Assembly: GCA_963839525.1 (NCBI GenBank)
Contig: CAWIVJ010000007.1
Location: forward strand, 393,836-457,835
DNA: 64,000 nucleotides
Direction: 5' to 3'
Origin: CAWIVJ01 sp963839525
GTDB lineage: Bacteria > Cyanobacteriota > Vampirovibrionia > Gastranaerophilales > Gastranaerophilaceae
The position numbers and the translations under genes were made by a program. Shown piece by piece: positions 27,619 to 35,797 of the stretch. The notes under the pieces are model-generated. The model did no database searches and had not been told where the DNA came from. It saw nothing but the letters and a program-made list of their open reading frames with translations. How positions within the stretch are numbered: the stretch's first letter is position 1; each line of letters starts with the position of its first letter.

Positions 27619-29469
27619 TTAACCTTCTTTAGTATATTCAGCATCAATTACATCTTCATCAGAAGGACCTTTTTCTTCAGAAGAAGCTTCTTCTGTACCT
27701 GCTGTATCGGCTGTAGTTGCTTCACCTTCTTTTTGAGCTTGCTCATAAGCCTTTTGAGAAATACTAAACATTGTTTGCTGTAATTCTTCGGAAAGTTTTT
27801 TAATTTCTTCAATTGGTTTATTTTCGTCAAGAGCTTTTTGCAAGGCATCTTTTTGTTCATCAAGCTTAGATTTTTCAGTCTCTTCAATTTTACCTTCAAA
27901 GTCTTTGACGATTCTCTCAGAAGAACCAATTAAGCTTGAGGCATTGTTTCTTACTTCAGCTTCTTCTTTTTTTGATTTATCTTCAGAAGCATGAGATTCA
28001 GCTTCTTTAACCATTTTATCAATATCATCTTCAGAAAGATTACTTGAATTTGTAATAGTAATTTTTTGCTCTTTATTAGTTGCTTTGTCTTTTGCTGAAA
28101 CGTTTACAATACCGTTTGCATCAATATCAAAAGTAACTTCGATTTGCGGCATACCTCTCATTGCGGGAGGAATTCCATCTAAACGGAACATGCCTAATGA
28201 TTTGTTATCTTTAGCCATAGGTCTTTCACCCTGCAGAACATGGATATCTACTGCTGTTTGGTTGTTTTCTGCAGTTGAAAATACCTGTGATTTAGATACA
28301 GGAATTGTTGTATTTCTTGGCACAAGCGAGGTTAATACTCCGCCAAGAGTTTCAATACCCAAAGTTAAAGGAGTTACATCCAAAAGAACGATATCTTTAA
28401 CTTCACCGGCTAAAACCCCTGCCTGAATCGCCGCACCTATTGCAACAACTTCATCAGGGTTAACTGATTGATTTGGATCTTTGCCTGTATAATCTTTAAC
28501 AAGTGCCTGAACTGCAGGAATACGTGTTGAACCGCCGACTAAAACTACTTCGTCAATATCACCTTTTGAAAGACCTGCATCTTTAAGCGCTTGCTCAACA
28601 GGTTTCTTACATCTGTCTAACAAATCGTGAGATAAATCTTCAAATTTAGCTCTTGTCAAAGAAATTTCTAAGTGTTTAGGTCCGTTTGCATCCGCAGTAA
28701 TAAAAGGTAAATTAATATTAGTTTCAACAACTGAAGAAAGTTCACATTTAGCTTTTTCAGCCGCTTCTTTAATACGCTGCATAGCTTGCTTATCATTTCT
28801 TAAGTCAATTCCTTCAGATTTTTTAAATTCATCACAAAGCCAGTTCATAACTTTTTCATCAAAATCGTCACCGCCTAAGTGAGTATCACCTGAAGTAGAA
28901 AGAACTTCATGAACGCCGTCACCGATTTCAAGAACTGAAACGTCAAAAGTACCGCCGCCAAGGTCAAATACCAAAACTTTTTCAGATTTTACTTTATCTA
29001 AACCGTAAGCAAGAGCTGCTGCTGTAGGTTCGTTAACAATACGTAAAACATCCAAACCCGCAATTTTACCCGCATCTTTTGTTGCCTGTCTTTGAGCATC
29101 ATTAAAGTAAGCAGGAACAGTAATTACCGCAGAAGTTACTTTTTCTCCAAGATAAGATCCAGCATCATCCGCTAATTTTCTTAAAATCATTGCTGAAATT
29201 TCTTGCGGAGTATAATTTTTATCATCAATTTTAACTTTGTAATCTTCACCCATATGTCTTTTGATTGAAGACACTGTTTTGTCGGGATTCAAAATTGCTT
29301 GACGTTTCGCAAGCTGACCGACTAATCTTTCTCCTGTTTTGGAAAATCCAACTATAGAAGGAGTTGTTCTCGATCCTTCCGCATTTGCTATAACTGTAGG
29401 TTTACCACCTTCCATAACAGCTACTACAGAGTTTGTAGTTCCTAAGTCAATACCAATTGTTTTTGCCAT
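27619..29469 (-). CDS. dnaK: Chaperone DnaK (Hsp70)
   Basis: ATP-driven chaperone. 616 residues start MAKTIGIDLGTTNSVVAV. Present are the nucleotide-binding motifs FDLGGGTFDVSVL and VLVGGSTRIPAVQ, the interdomain linker DIVLLDVTPLTLGIE, the substrate-binding domain, the helical lid, and a low-complexity acidic C-terminus ending DEDVIDAEYTKEG. ATG 29469 has AAAAGGAG upstream. grpE and dnaJ are not adjacent. The upstream 140 bases show no CIRCE element (TTAGCACTC-N9-GAGTGCTAA), so HrcA control is not supported. Confidence 0.98.
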   Translation of the reverse strand: MAKTIGIDLGTTNSVVAVMEGGKPTVIANAEGSRTTPSIVGFSKTGERLVGQLAKRQAILNPDKTVSSIKRHMGEDYKVKIDDKNYTPQEISAMILRKLADDAGSYLGEKVTSAVITVPAYFNDAQRQATKDAGKIAGLDVLRIVNEPTAAALAYGLDKVKSEKVLVFDLGGGTFDVSVLEIGDGVHEVLSTSGDTHLGGDDFDEKVMNWLCDEFKKSEGIDLRNDKQAMQRIKEAAEKAKCELSSVVETNINLPFITADANGPKHLEISLTRAKFEDLSHDLLDRCKKPVEQALKDAGLSKGDIDEVVLVGGSTRIPAVQALVKDYTGKDPNQSVNPDEVVAIGAAIQAGVLAGEVKDIVLLDVTPLTLGIETLGGVLTSLVPRNTTIPVSKSQVFSTAENNQTAVDIHVLQGERPMAKDNKSLGMFRLDGIPPAMRGMPQIEVTFDIDANGIVNVSAKDKATNKEQKITITNSSNLSEDDIDKMVKEAESHASEDKSKKEEAEVRNNASSLIGSSERIVKDFEGKIEETEKSKLDEQKDALQKALDENKPIEEIKKLSEELQQTMFSISQKAYEQAQKEGEATTADTAGTEEASSEEKGPSDEDVIDAEYTKEG

Positions 29470-29611
29470 TTTTTATTCTCCTTTTTAAACTGATTTTCAC
29501 TTTAAAAAATCTTTAATTCCGCCAAGTTCATTCCAATGCTTTGCCAGCATAATATATATTTAAATTTAACATTAATTTTTGAACTTTATTAAAAAATAAA
29601 CAAAAAATTAA

Positions 29612-30628
29612 TTATTTTATTACGCTGTTTATAATTTTTCCTTTAAAAAATGAATTTATATTATTAATTGTTATATTTAAAATCCTATTTTGAGCCTCTT
29701 GAGTATTGTAAGCTATGTGAGGAGTTACAACCACATTACGCAATTTTAACAATCTCTCATTAATTAGCGTCTGCCTGATAGAATCATTTGTTAAATAATC
29801 AAAATCCCAAGTTTTTTCAGGCTGGGTGAGCATGTTCTCTGCTTCTAAAACATCAAGACCTGCTCCGAATATTTTATTTCCGGAAAGTGCCTCATATAAA
29901 TCTTTTGTATCAATTAGCTCTCCTCTTGCTGTGTTTATTAATATGGCTGTTGATTTCATCATATTAAACTTTTCTTCGTTTATCATATGGAAATTATCCT
30001 CTGTCAGCGGAGCATGTAGTGAAATAACATCCGCTTTTTTCAAAAGTTCATCCAGAGAAACGTATTTTATTCCGTATTTTTGAGCAAGTTCTTCATTTGG
30101 AAAAATATCATAAGCAAAAATATCCATTCCAAAACCCTTGGCAATTCTTACGGCCTCCAAACCTATAGCGCCTGTCCCTATTATCCCCATAATCTTATCT
30201 TTTAATTCAAAACCTGTATAAATATCTGAATTAAGATGTTCGTTTTTTAAATTCATGTATGAACGTGAAATTTTTCTTATCACATCCAAAATCAATCCGA
30301 ATGCAAATTCTGCAACGGTAATGTTTCCGTAACCTAAAGAATTTACAACCTGAATATTGTTTTCCTTGCAATAATCAATATCAATATGATTAAATCCAAC
30401 ACACCTGAGAGCAATAAGTTTGAGATGAGGGAACTGTTTTAATATATCTGCACCGACTCTTGAAAACGTAAAGCAAGAAATAACATCCGCTTCCTTCATC
30501 TCATCTGTAAGCTGTGTCTTATCGTCAAGCCGCTCGGCAATAAACTGGCAATTATAATTATTACTGCAAAAATCACTAAGAAGGTCTATTTCGTTTTCTC
30601 TTACATCAAAAAATACTATCTTTTTCAT
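29612..30628 (-). CDS. D-2-hydroxyacid (D-lactate-type) dehydrogenase
   Basis: NAD-dependent reduction of a 2-keto acid, most likely pyruvate to D-lactate as a fermentation step. About 338 residues from ATG 30628, chosen because GAGG lies 5 bases upstream and the product begins MKKIVFFDVRENE like LdhA. Visible are the Rossmann loop GIIGTGAIG, the substrate Arg region NTARGELIDT, and VVTPHIAYNT with the catalytic His. Length and order fit LdhA. Other D-2-hydroxyacid substrates cannot be excluded. Confidence 0.88.
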   Translation of the reverse strand: MKKIVFFDVRENEIDLLSDFCSNNYNCQFIAERLDDKTQLTDEMKEADVISCFTFSRVGADILKQFPHLKLIALRCVGFNHIDIDYCKENNIQVVNSLGYGNITVAEFAFGLILDVIRKISRSYMNLKNEHLNSDIYTGFELKDKIMGIIGTGAIGLEAVRIAKGFGMDIFAYDIFPNEELAQKYGIKYVSLDELLKKADVISLHAPLTEDNFHMINEEKFNMMKSTAILINTARGELIDTKDLYEALSGNKIFGAGLDVLEAENMLTQPEKTWDFDYLTNDSIRQTLINERLLKLRNVVVTPHIAYNTQEAQNRILNITINNINSFFKGKIINSVIK

Positions 30629-30756
30629 TTTGTCCTCAATTCTTTTATTATCTAAGGATTTTAACATATTTTTCTGATGAATTGAAATTTTATAACAATT
30701 TATTAATTTTTTGAATTTTCATGACAATTTTTGTTTTGTTTCATCTTTAATCAATT

Positions 30757-32160
30757 ATGAAAATATTATCAATACAGAATATAACCCATAATAAACTGAA
30801 TAATTTAAACCCTCAAAAAAATAAGGTTTCGGTGATTAAACCCGAATGTAATTCCTTTACCAATTTTCGAATATCCTTTCGCGGGTTTATATCTCTTAAA
30901 GAAACAGAGGAAATAACTTCAAGCGCTTTTAAAAAAGCAAAAACATATTTAGCTTCTAAAAAATTATGGTCAACTTTCTTTGCCCCCTCGCTTTCTTCTT
31001 TTAATCTAAATAAATTAAACGGAATTCAAGAAGGGATAAAAGTTTTTAAAGACATGACAATGAAAGAAATAACATTTATTTTAGAAGGTTTAAAAGAAAT
31101 AATGGTTTTCCGCGGTTGCAGAAACGGTTGTTCTCATTGCGGCGTAGACGCTATTGCGCAACATTTTAATAAAGATTCCAACATGATAAACTCAATGTTA
31201 TGGGAGGATTTTTCTTCATTAATGCATGGTATTGAAGAACTTAATCAAAGACTGGGGTTTAATACTATGAAAAAAATAAGAACCCCGGGCATTGTATCTT
31301 CTCTGTTCCGCGATGCAGATTGCATTGACCTGAAGATGAAAGATATGAAAGGGAAAATATATGATTTTACCGATGCAAATCATTTATTGCATCAAGTAAC
31401 AAATAAATTAGGAATATTTGATACTTCAGGCTGGACTCTGACAAATAAAAAACATCAAAAATATGCGGAAAAAATTGTAAAACATTTTTCTAAAGGAGAA
31501 AATATGGCTGAAATGTTTAATATAAACATTTCAATTAATCCTTTCCATTCTATTAATGAAAAATCAATTAAATGTAAAATGAAAGGTGATGAAGACGGTG
31601 CTAAAAAATTCAGAGACTTATATACACGCAGAATTGCCAACGCCATATTTACTTTTACTCCGATTATTGAAAGCGATAAATTTAATTTTATATTGAGATT
31701 TATGTCCGATAATGAATTTTACGATGAGAATGCTCTCAAAACTTTAAAAAAGGAAATTCTGGGAAAATTAAGACAAATGTATAAGGAAGACTATAAATCT
31801 GCAAAAAAATATATTAAATGCAAAGATCAAATTGATAATAACATCCAAACGCTGTTAAAAAAACTTGCAAATTCGGAAGAAATAGGCAGTAATGGAAGGG
31901 CGGAGAAACTTTTTAACGGGAGAGAGTCTATAAATTGGTCGTATTTAAAAAATAAACAAGAATTTTTAAATGATATTAAAAACAGAAAAAGTCGAAAACT
32001 TATTGACGTCAATGGAAATGTTTTCGCAACAAACGGATATCTTGTTGCTCCAACTGAACTTCGGTTAAATTTTATAAATAAAACCAAAAAAACTGTTCCT
32101 CCGGAAAAAATGCTGGAAGGTGTTGTGTTAACAAAAGAAATGATTGATAAATTATATTGA
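30757..32160 (+). CDS. Radical-SAM-like hypothetical protein with the shared N-terminal signature
   Basis: 467 residues, no family recognised. The N-terminus MKILSIQNIT ... ISFRGF (1-44) carries the signature found in four other hypotheticals here. Residues about 116-130 read MVFRGCRNGCSHCGV. This is CX3CX2C (Cys 121, 125, 128) after a hydrophobic strand, the arrangement of a radical SAM 4Fe-4S site. Further strands (FNINISINPFHSIN near 250) could be SAM-contact strands, but no GGE motif is obvious. The C-terminal part (about 270-467) is lysine-rich and unassigned. The start lacks a strong ribosome site. The gene converges with the flavoprotein gene with one base between stops. Confidence 0.65.
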   Translation: MKILSIQNITHNKLNNLNPQKNKVSVIKPECNSFTNFRISFRGFISLKETEEITSSAFKKAKTYLASKKLWSTFFAPSLSSFNLNKLNGIQEGIKVFKDMTMKEITFILEGLKEIMVFRGCRNGCSHCGVDAIAQHFNKDSNMINSMLWEDFSSLMHGIEELNQRLGFNTMKKIRTPGIVSSLFRDADCIDLKMKDMKGKIYDFTDANHLLHQVTNKLGIFDTSGWTLTNKKHQKYAEKIVKHFSKGENMAEMFNINISINPFHSINEKSIKCKMKGDEDGAKKFRDLYTRRIANAIFTFTPIIESDKFNFILRFMSDNEFYDENALKTLKKEILGKLRQMYKEDYKSAKKYIKCKDQIDNNIQTLLKKLANSEEIGSNGRAEKLFNGRESINWSYLKNKQEFLNDIKNRKSRKLIDVNGNVFATNGYLVAPTELRLNFINKTKKTVPPEKMLEGVVLTKEMIDKLY

Positions 32161-32161
32161 T

Positions 32162-32788
32162 TTATCTTATAAAACTCGTCATAATTTTCGCTTCTTTTTC
32201 CGGAAGTTTTTCAGGGCTTTGAGAAATACTTTTTATCAAAAATGCCATGTTTTTGCCTAAAATTCTCATAATTTGAACCCCTTCTTCATCTTTTAAAACT
32301 TCTCCCGACACTCCGCCATGAATCACATTCCAGTAATTTGAAGGTGTTACAAACATCTCAGAAAGTGTGAAGTAATGATTAAGATGATCAAAAGTTGCGA
32401 CTTCACCGGAACGTCTTGCTACAGCAATACTTGCACCGACTTTTCCGCGATATAAGCCTCCATTTGCACTTGCAACATAAAATACTCTGTCTAAAAAACA
32501 CTTCATAGTTCCCGCAATAGAAGCATAATAAACTGGCGAGCCGATTATTATACCGTCTGCTGCTTTCATTTTTTGAATTATTTCATTAACTTCATCATCT
32601 ATAATGCATTTTTCGTTTTTATTTTGCTTACAACTTCCGCATGCCAGACAACCGCGAATAATTTTGTTGCCGACATGAATAATTTCTGCATCAATTCCTT
32701 CTTTTTCAAGCTGTTCAATAACTATCTTTAAAGCATGATAAGTATTGCCTTCAGGCTTTGGGCTTCCGTTAATTGCTATAATTTTCAT
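32162..32788 (-). CDS. NADPH-dependent FMN reductase / iron-sulfur flavoprotein-like
   Basis: 208 residues with a flavodoxin-like fold. The FMN-phosphate loop is INGSPKPEGNTYHAL at the N-terminus. A compact cysteine cluster GCLACGSCKQNKNEKC (residues about 46-61) is the pattern used for 4Fe-4S binding in Isf-type proteins and their relatives. GIIIGSPVYYASIAGTMKCF is the flavin-contact segment. It is probably an anaerobic flavin electron carrier. A TTGACA/TAATAT promoter (32819-32846) lies upstream. Confidence 0.85.
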   Translation of the reverse strand: MKIIAINGSPKPEGNTYHALKIVIEQLEKEGIDAEIIHVGNKIIRGCLACGSCKQNKNEKCIIDDEVNEIIQKMKAADGIIIGSPVYYASIAGTMKCFLDRVFYVASANGGLYRGKVGASIAVARRSGEVATFDHLNHYFTLSEMFVTPSNYWNVIHGGVSGEVLKDEEGVQIMRILGKNMAFLIKSISQSPEKLPEKEAKIMTSFIR

Positions 32789-32818
32789 ATTTAATTCTCC
32801 AATATTTCTAATAAGTTA

Positions 32819-32846
32819 ATATTAAAGTATAAAAATTGATTGTCAA
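32819..32846 (-). promoter_or_regulatory. Putative sigma70 promoter of the flavoprotein gene
   Basis: Minus strand TTGACA (32846-32841), 16-base spacer, TAATAT (32824-32819), about 30 bases before the ATG. Confidence 0.55.
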
Positions 32847-32874
32847 TTCTAAGCAGAACTCTTGCTAGAGTAGT

Positions 32875-32921
32875 AAAAAATAAACCCAGCAATATTATTA
32901 AGTTTTGTTACGCTGAGTTTA
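32875..32921 (-). terminator. Terminator-like hairpin of an unassigned minus-strand transcript
   Basis: Minus strand TAAACTCAGC (32921-32912) pairs fully, with one G-U, with GCTGGGTTTA (32890-32881), followed by a T-run. No gene lies upstream on that strand before the divergent RHH gene, so it would end a short RNA or act as an attenuator. Confidence 0.4.
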
Positions 32922-33063
32922 CCCCTATAGCCAAGCAATAGCTTCATTTTTATTTTAAATATATATTTTTTATAACAAAAATAGCACTTTTTTATAGAAA
33001 TTTGTTTTTATATATACATAAGAGATAGACAAGTTTAAAAGTGATATAAAGGAGAAAAACACC

Positions 33064-33252
33064 ATGGCAAGAGTTTTAATTTCAATGCCCGAAGAATTTT
33101 TAAGTAAAATTGATGAAGTAGCAGATGGCGAAAATCGTTCACGTTCTGAATTAATCAGAGAAGCTTTAAGAACTTATATTCACAAACAAAAAGTACGTGA
33201 CAATGCAGTGGCTACAAAAAATGCAAGTATTTTAGAAGCGCTATTAGACTAG
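33064..33252 (+). CDS. Ribbon-helix-helix (CopG-like) regulator
   Basis: 62 residues: MARVLISMPEEFLSKID (beta-strand plus helix A), then NRSRSELIREALRTYI (helix B with the RSRSELIREA signature). This is the RHH dimer fold that binds DNA through its antiparallel strand. AAAGGAG lies 9 bases before ATG 33064. It may be an antitoxin-like or autonomous repressor; no toxin gene follows, but a folded element and terminator do. Confidence 0.88.
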   Translation: MARVLISMPEEFLSKIDEVADGENRSRSELIREALRTYIHKQKVRDNAVATKNASILEALLD

Positions 33253-33253
33253 C

Positions 33254-33338
33254 GGATTTTGGCAAGAGCGCCGTGGCACTTTGTGCTCCAGCTCGTCCAA
33301 GTGAGCAAAACCACGCTTTTGCGAACTGCCAATAATCC
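33254..33338 (+). ncRNA. Folded GC-richer element after the RHH gene
   Basis: 85 bases with nested pairing: GGATT (33254-33258) with AATCC (33334-33338), TTGGCA (33259-33264) with TGCCAA (33327-33332), CGTGG (33272-33276) with CCACG (33311-33315), and CACTT (33277-33281) with AAGTG (33299-33303). Base composition is richer in G+C than the surroundings. It lacks tRNA features. It could be a 3'-UTR-derived small RNA ending at the terminator downstream, or a palindromic repeat element. Confidence 0.35.
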
Positions 33339-33370
33339 AAGAACGAAATTATGGGAATGGGGATTTATAT

Positions 33371-33398
33371 AAAAAAGCAGGCAATGCCTGCTTTTTTT
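33371..33398 (+). terminator. Rho-independent terminator
   Basis: AAAAAAGCAGGC / GCCTGCTTTTTT stem with a 3-base loop and T-run. It ends the RHH gene plus folded element transcript and may also serve the convergent response regulator gene. Confidence 0.92.
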
Positions 33399-33429
33399 AG
33401 TGAAATAATTTATTTAAATTAATACAATA

Positions 33430-34098
33430 CTAGACTAAACCTTCCTTTAGCGCTTTAACGGCTGCTTGAGTTCTGTCGTCAACTACCATTTTTTGAATAA
33501 TATTACAAACATGTGCTTTAGCAGTATGCTCGCTTATAGTTAAATCTTTAGCAATTTCATTATTTGATTTTCCATCTACAACAAGCTTCAATACTTCATA
33601 TTCTCTTTCTGTAAGATTTGAATGCTGGGCTTTAAAATTTGCTCTCGAAAGCTGCCTTTGAGGAATTATTCCTGAATTCTTTTCACGAATAATAGGTGCA
33701 ACTTGCGGATCAAGCCATATTGCACCTTCTTTAACCGTTCTGATTACCATCATAAGAATTTCTGTATTAATATCTTTCATCACATAAGCATTTGCTCCTG
33801 CAGAAAGTGAATCCAGAACTTCTTGTTCCGAGATATGAGATGTTAACATAATAATTTTAATAGTATTAAACTGTTCCAATATTTTTTTTGTTGCTTCTAT
33901 TCCGTTAATATCAGGCAAACCAATATCCATTAAAACAACTTCCGGTTTATACATACGGACTTTTTCCAACGCTTCTTTTCCACTCTGTGCTTCGGCAATA
34001 ATCTGTATTTCAGGATATCCTTCGAATAGAGATTTTAATCCCACTCTCATTAATTTATGATCCTCTACTATTAAAACTTTTATTGTATCGGCTGTCAT
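33430..34098 (-). CDS. NarL/FixJ-type response regulator
   Basis: 222 residues. Receiver domain (about 5-125): acidic pocket VEDH, phospho-acceptor Asp in VVLMDIGLPDINGIE near residue 58, Thr/Ser in MLTSH and Lys in VMKD. A C-terminal LuxR HTH follows: LTEREYEVLKLVVDGKSNNEIAK then ISEHTAKAHVCNI. It is a DNA-binding transcription regulator controlled by phosphorylation. No kinase is adjacent; the orphan kinase at 6-7.6 kb is one possible partner. Confidence 0.94.
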   Translation of the reverse strand: MTADTIKVLIVEDHKLMRVGLKSLFEGYPEIQIIAEAQSGKEALEKVRMYKPEVVLMDIGLPDINGIEATKKILEQFNTIKIIMLTSHISEQEVLDSLSAGANAYVMKDINTEILMMVIRTVKEGAIWLDPQVAPIIREKNSGIIPQRQLSRANFKAQHSNLTEREYEVLKLVVDGKSNNEIAKDLTISEHTAKAHVCNIIQKMVVDDRTQAAVKALKEGLV

Positions 34099-34279
34099 AA
34101 TATCCTCCCTTTACGGTAAAAATTAAAAAGGAAAAGGAAAAAGTAAATTATAACTTTTTACTTTTAGCTTTTTGCTATTTTATATTAACCGCCAAAAAGT
34201 ATCATTGAATCGGAAACGCCTGGGTTTCCTTGGATAATATTATAGATGTATTAGTATGAATAAATATTTTATATCTAAA

Positions 34280-35674
34280 TTAAAGTACTATTTGAGTACC
34301 AAAGAGAATTTTGCTTCCATAAGTTCCTTTTTCTAAAGAATACATAACATAGTTGAGCATTAATCTTGCAGCATAACCTTTAATAAAGTAATTTAAACCG
34401 GTTGTATATTCTCTTCTTAAATCATTTGATTTATCAAGATTTGGATCAAATTGATCACATCTTGCCAAAACCTGTAACCTTGGTGTTACACGGTAAGATA
34501 AAGTTCCGTTAATTCCTTTTGATTTATTGCTTTTAAAACCGGTTGCTCCGTTAGAACCATCCGCAATACCAAATTCAGTAACAGCTCTAAGTCTTTTATA
34601 TTCATAATTTATCGCCCCTGTACCAACAGCATAATGGCTTTGGGCATTTCCTGCATTAAAACCCGTTCCAATAGTAAGCTTTCCATATTTTTCATCAACA
34701 TTTGCAAGCGGTTTAAATTCTGCCCATCCGGCAAACTCAGGTCCCGGAAACCAGTCTGTAAAACCTCTTCCTGAGCTATACATGCCTACATGGTAATCTG
34801 CATATTTATATTTACCCATAACTTTTGCACCAAGAACACGTGCCCCGGAGTAATTTAAAGAAGTTTGAGAACGATTAAAGAATTGCCAAACTAAAGGAGA
34901 TTCTTTTCCTTCCATTCCAATAGGCAGCCATGTATGACCAACTAAAATAATATTATTTTTTCCAACTTTACGCGTAATGTAATTATCTGCAAAAAAAGTT
35001 TGAAAATAATTTTTTCCGGCATAAGTTTTTACGGGACTAAACATTACTCTGGCAAAAGTTTTTTTATCACGCATATTTATATTGAAACCAACATCTGCAA
35101 AATTAATACTATATAAGGTATTTTTATAATTTGCTCCGTTCCAAATATTAGAGAAATACCCGTTATAATCAACCCATGGTGATATATTCTCAATCGGACC
35201 ACTTTCAAAGTTTATTCTCATTTTATCTGAAATAAGACCTTTTGTAGATAATTTACTGACTTCCCCATGCAAAGCTTCATGAATATTATACTGAAACTCT
35301 TCAGCCTTTGTCATTTCACGACCTTCTTCGCTTGCCTGTTCATTAAATTCGGCATCAGGATCAAAAAATATAGCTTTTAAATCGATTTTTTTCGAAGATT
35401 TAACTTTTTCAGGTTTCCTTTTTTCTGTAATTTTAGAATCCTCTACTACGGGTGCAACCAGAACAGGAGCAACTTTATTTGAAACATTATCAACTAATTT
35501 TAAATCATTTTTTGATGTTTCTTCTATATTTACAATGCTTGTTTCGCTTATTTTTTTCACTTCATTTAATGTTTTAACAGAAGTTGCTGTATTTATTACT
35601 TCTTGAGCATTAGAACAATTAAAAAGAGATAAAAATAATGCTAAAGATAAAGCAGATTTAATTTTATTATTCAT
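34280..35674 (-). CDS. Outer-membrane porin-like beta-barrel protein
   Basis: 464 residues. The signal peptide (about 1-24, NKIKSALSLALFLSLFNCSNA) ends in an Ala-x-Ala-like site. A Lys/Glu/Val-rich periplasmic segment (25-120) is followed by alternating-hydrophobic strands with many aromatic and Gly residues (GTGFNAGNAQSHYAVGTG, YRVTPRLQVLARCDQF), ending in a hydrophobic strand KILFGTQIVL. This points to a barrel in an outer membrane. Start: ATG 35674 rather than TTG 35689. The substrate is unknown and the family not pinned down. Confidence 0.72.
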   Translation of the reverse strand: MNNKIKSALSLALFLSLFNCSNAQEVINTATSVKTLNEVKKISETSIVNIEETSKNDLKLVDNVSNKVAPVLVAPVVEDSKITEKRKPEKVKSSKKIDLKAIFFDPDAEFNEQASEEGREMTKAEEFQYNIHEALHGEVSKLSTKGLISDKMRINFESGPIENISPWVDYNGYFSNIWNGANYKNTLYSINFADVGFNINMRDKKTFARVMFSPVKTYAGKNYFQTFFADNYITRKVGKNNIILVGHTWLPIGMEGKESPLVWQFFNRSQTSLNYSGARVLGAKVMGKYKYADYHVGMYSSGRGFTDWFPGPEFAGWAEFKPLANVDEKYGKLTIGTGFNAGNAQSHYAVGTGAINYEYKRLRAVTEFGIADGSNGATGFKSNKSKGINGTLSYRVTPRLQVLARCDQFDPNLDKSNDLRREYTTGLNYFIKGYAARLMLNYVMYSLEKGTYGSKILFGTQIVL

Positions 35675-35797
35675 AAATTTTCGATCCAACTATAAGTCAA
35701 CATTTTGTTATTATAAAATGCATTTTTAATTTAAGTAATACATTTTTTATAGTATATTATTATCATAATAATTAAATTTTTATAGGAAATTTGAAAA

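Noticed and set aside
27648..27929. 93-residue frame within dnaK
   Set aside because: Lysine/leucine-rich shadow of the dnaK C-terminal coding region in another frame.
29470..29611. CIRCE operator upstream of dnaK
   Set aside because: No TTAGCACTC / GAGTGCTAA inverted repeat present.
33254..33338. Degenerate tRNA
   Set aside because: No T-loop or anticodon arm; the stems do not fit a cloverleaf.
34200..34240. Riboswitch-like hairpin GGAAAC/GTTTCC between porin and response regulator
   Set aside because: Only a 6-bp stem; it lacks the conserved core of c-di-GMP or other known riboswitches.
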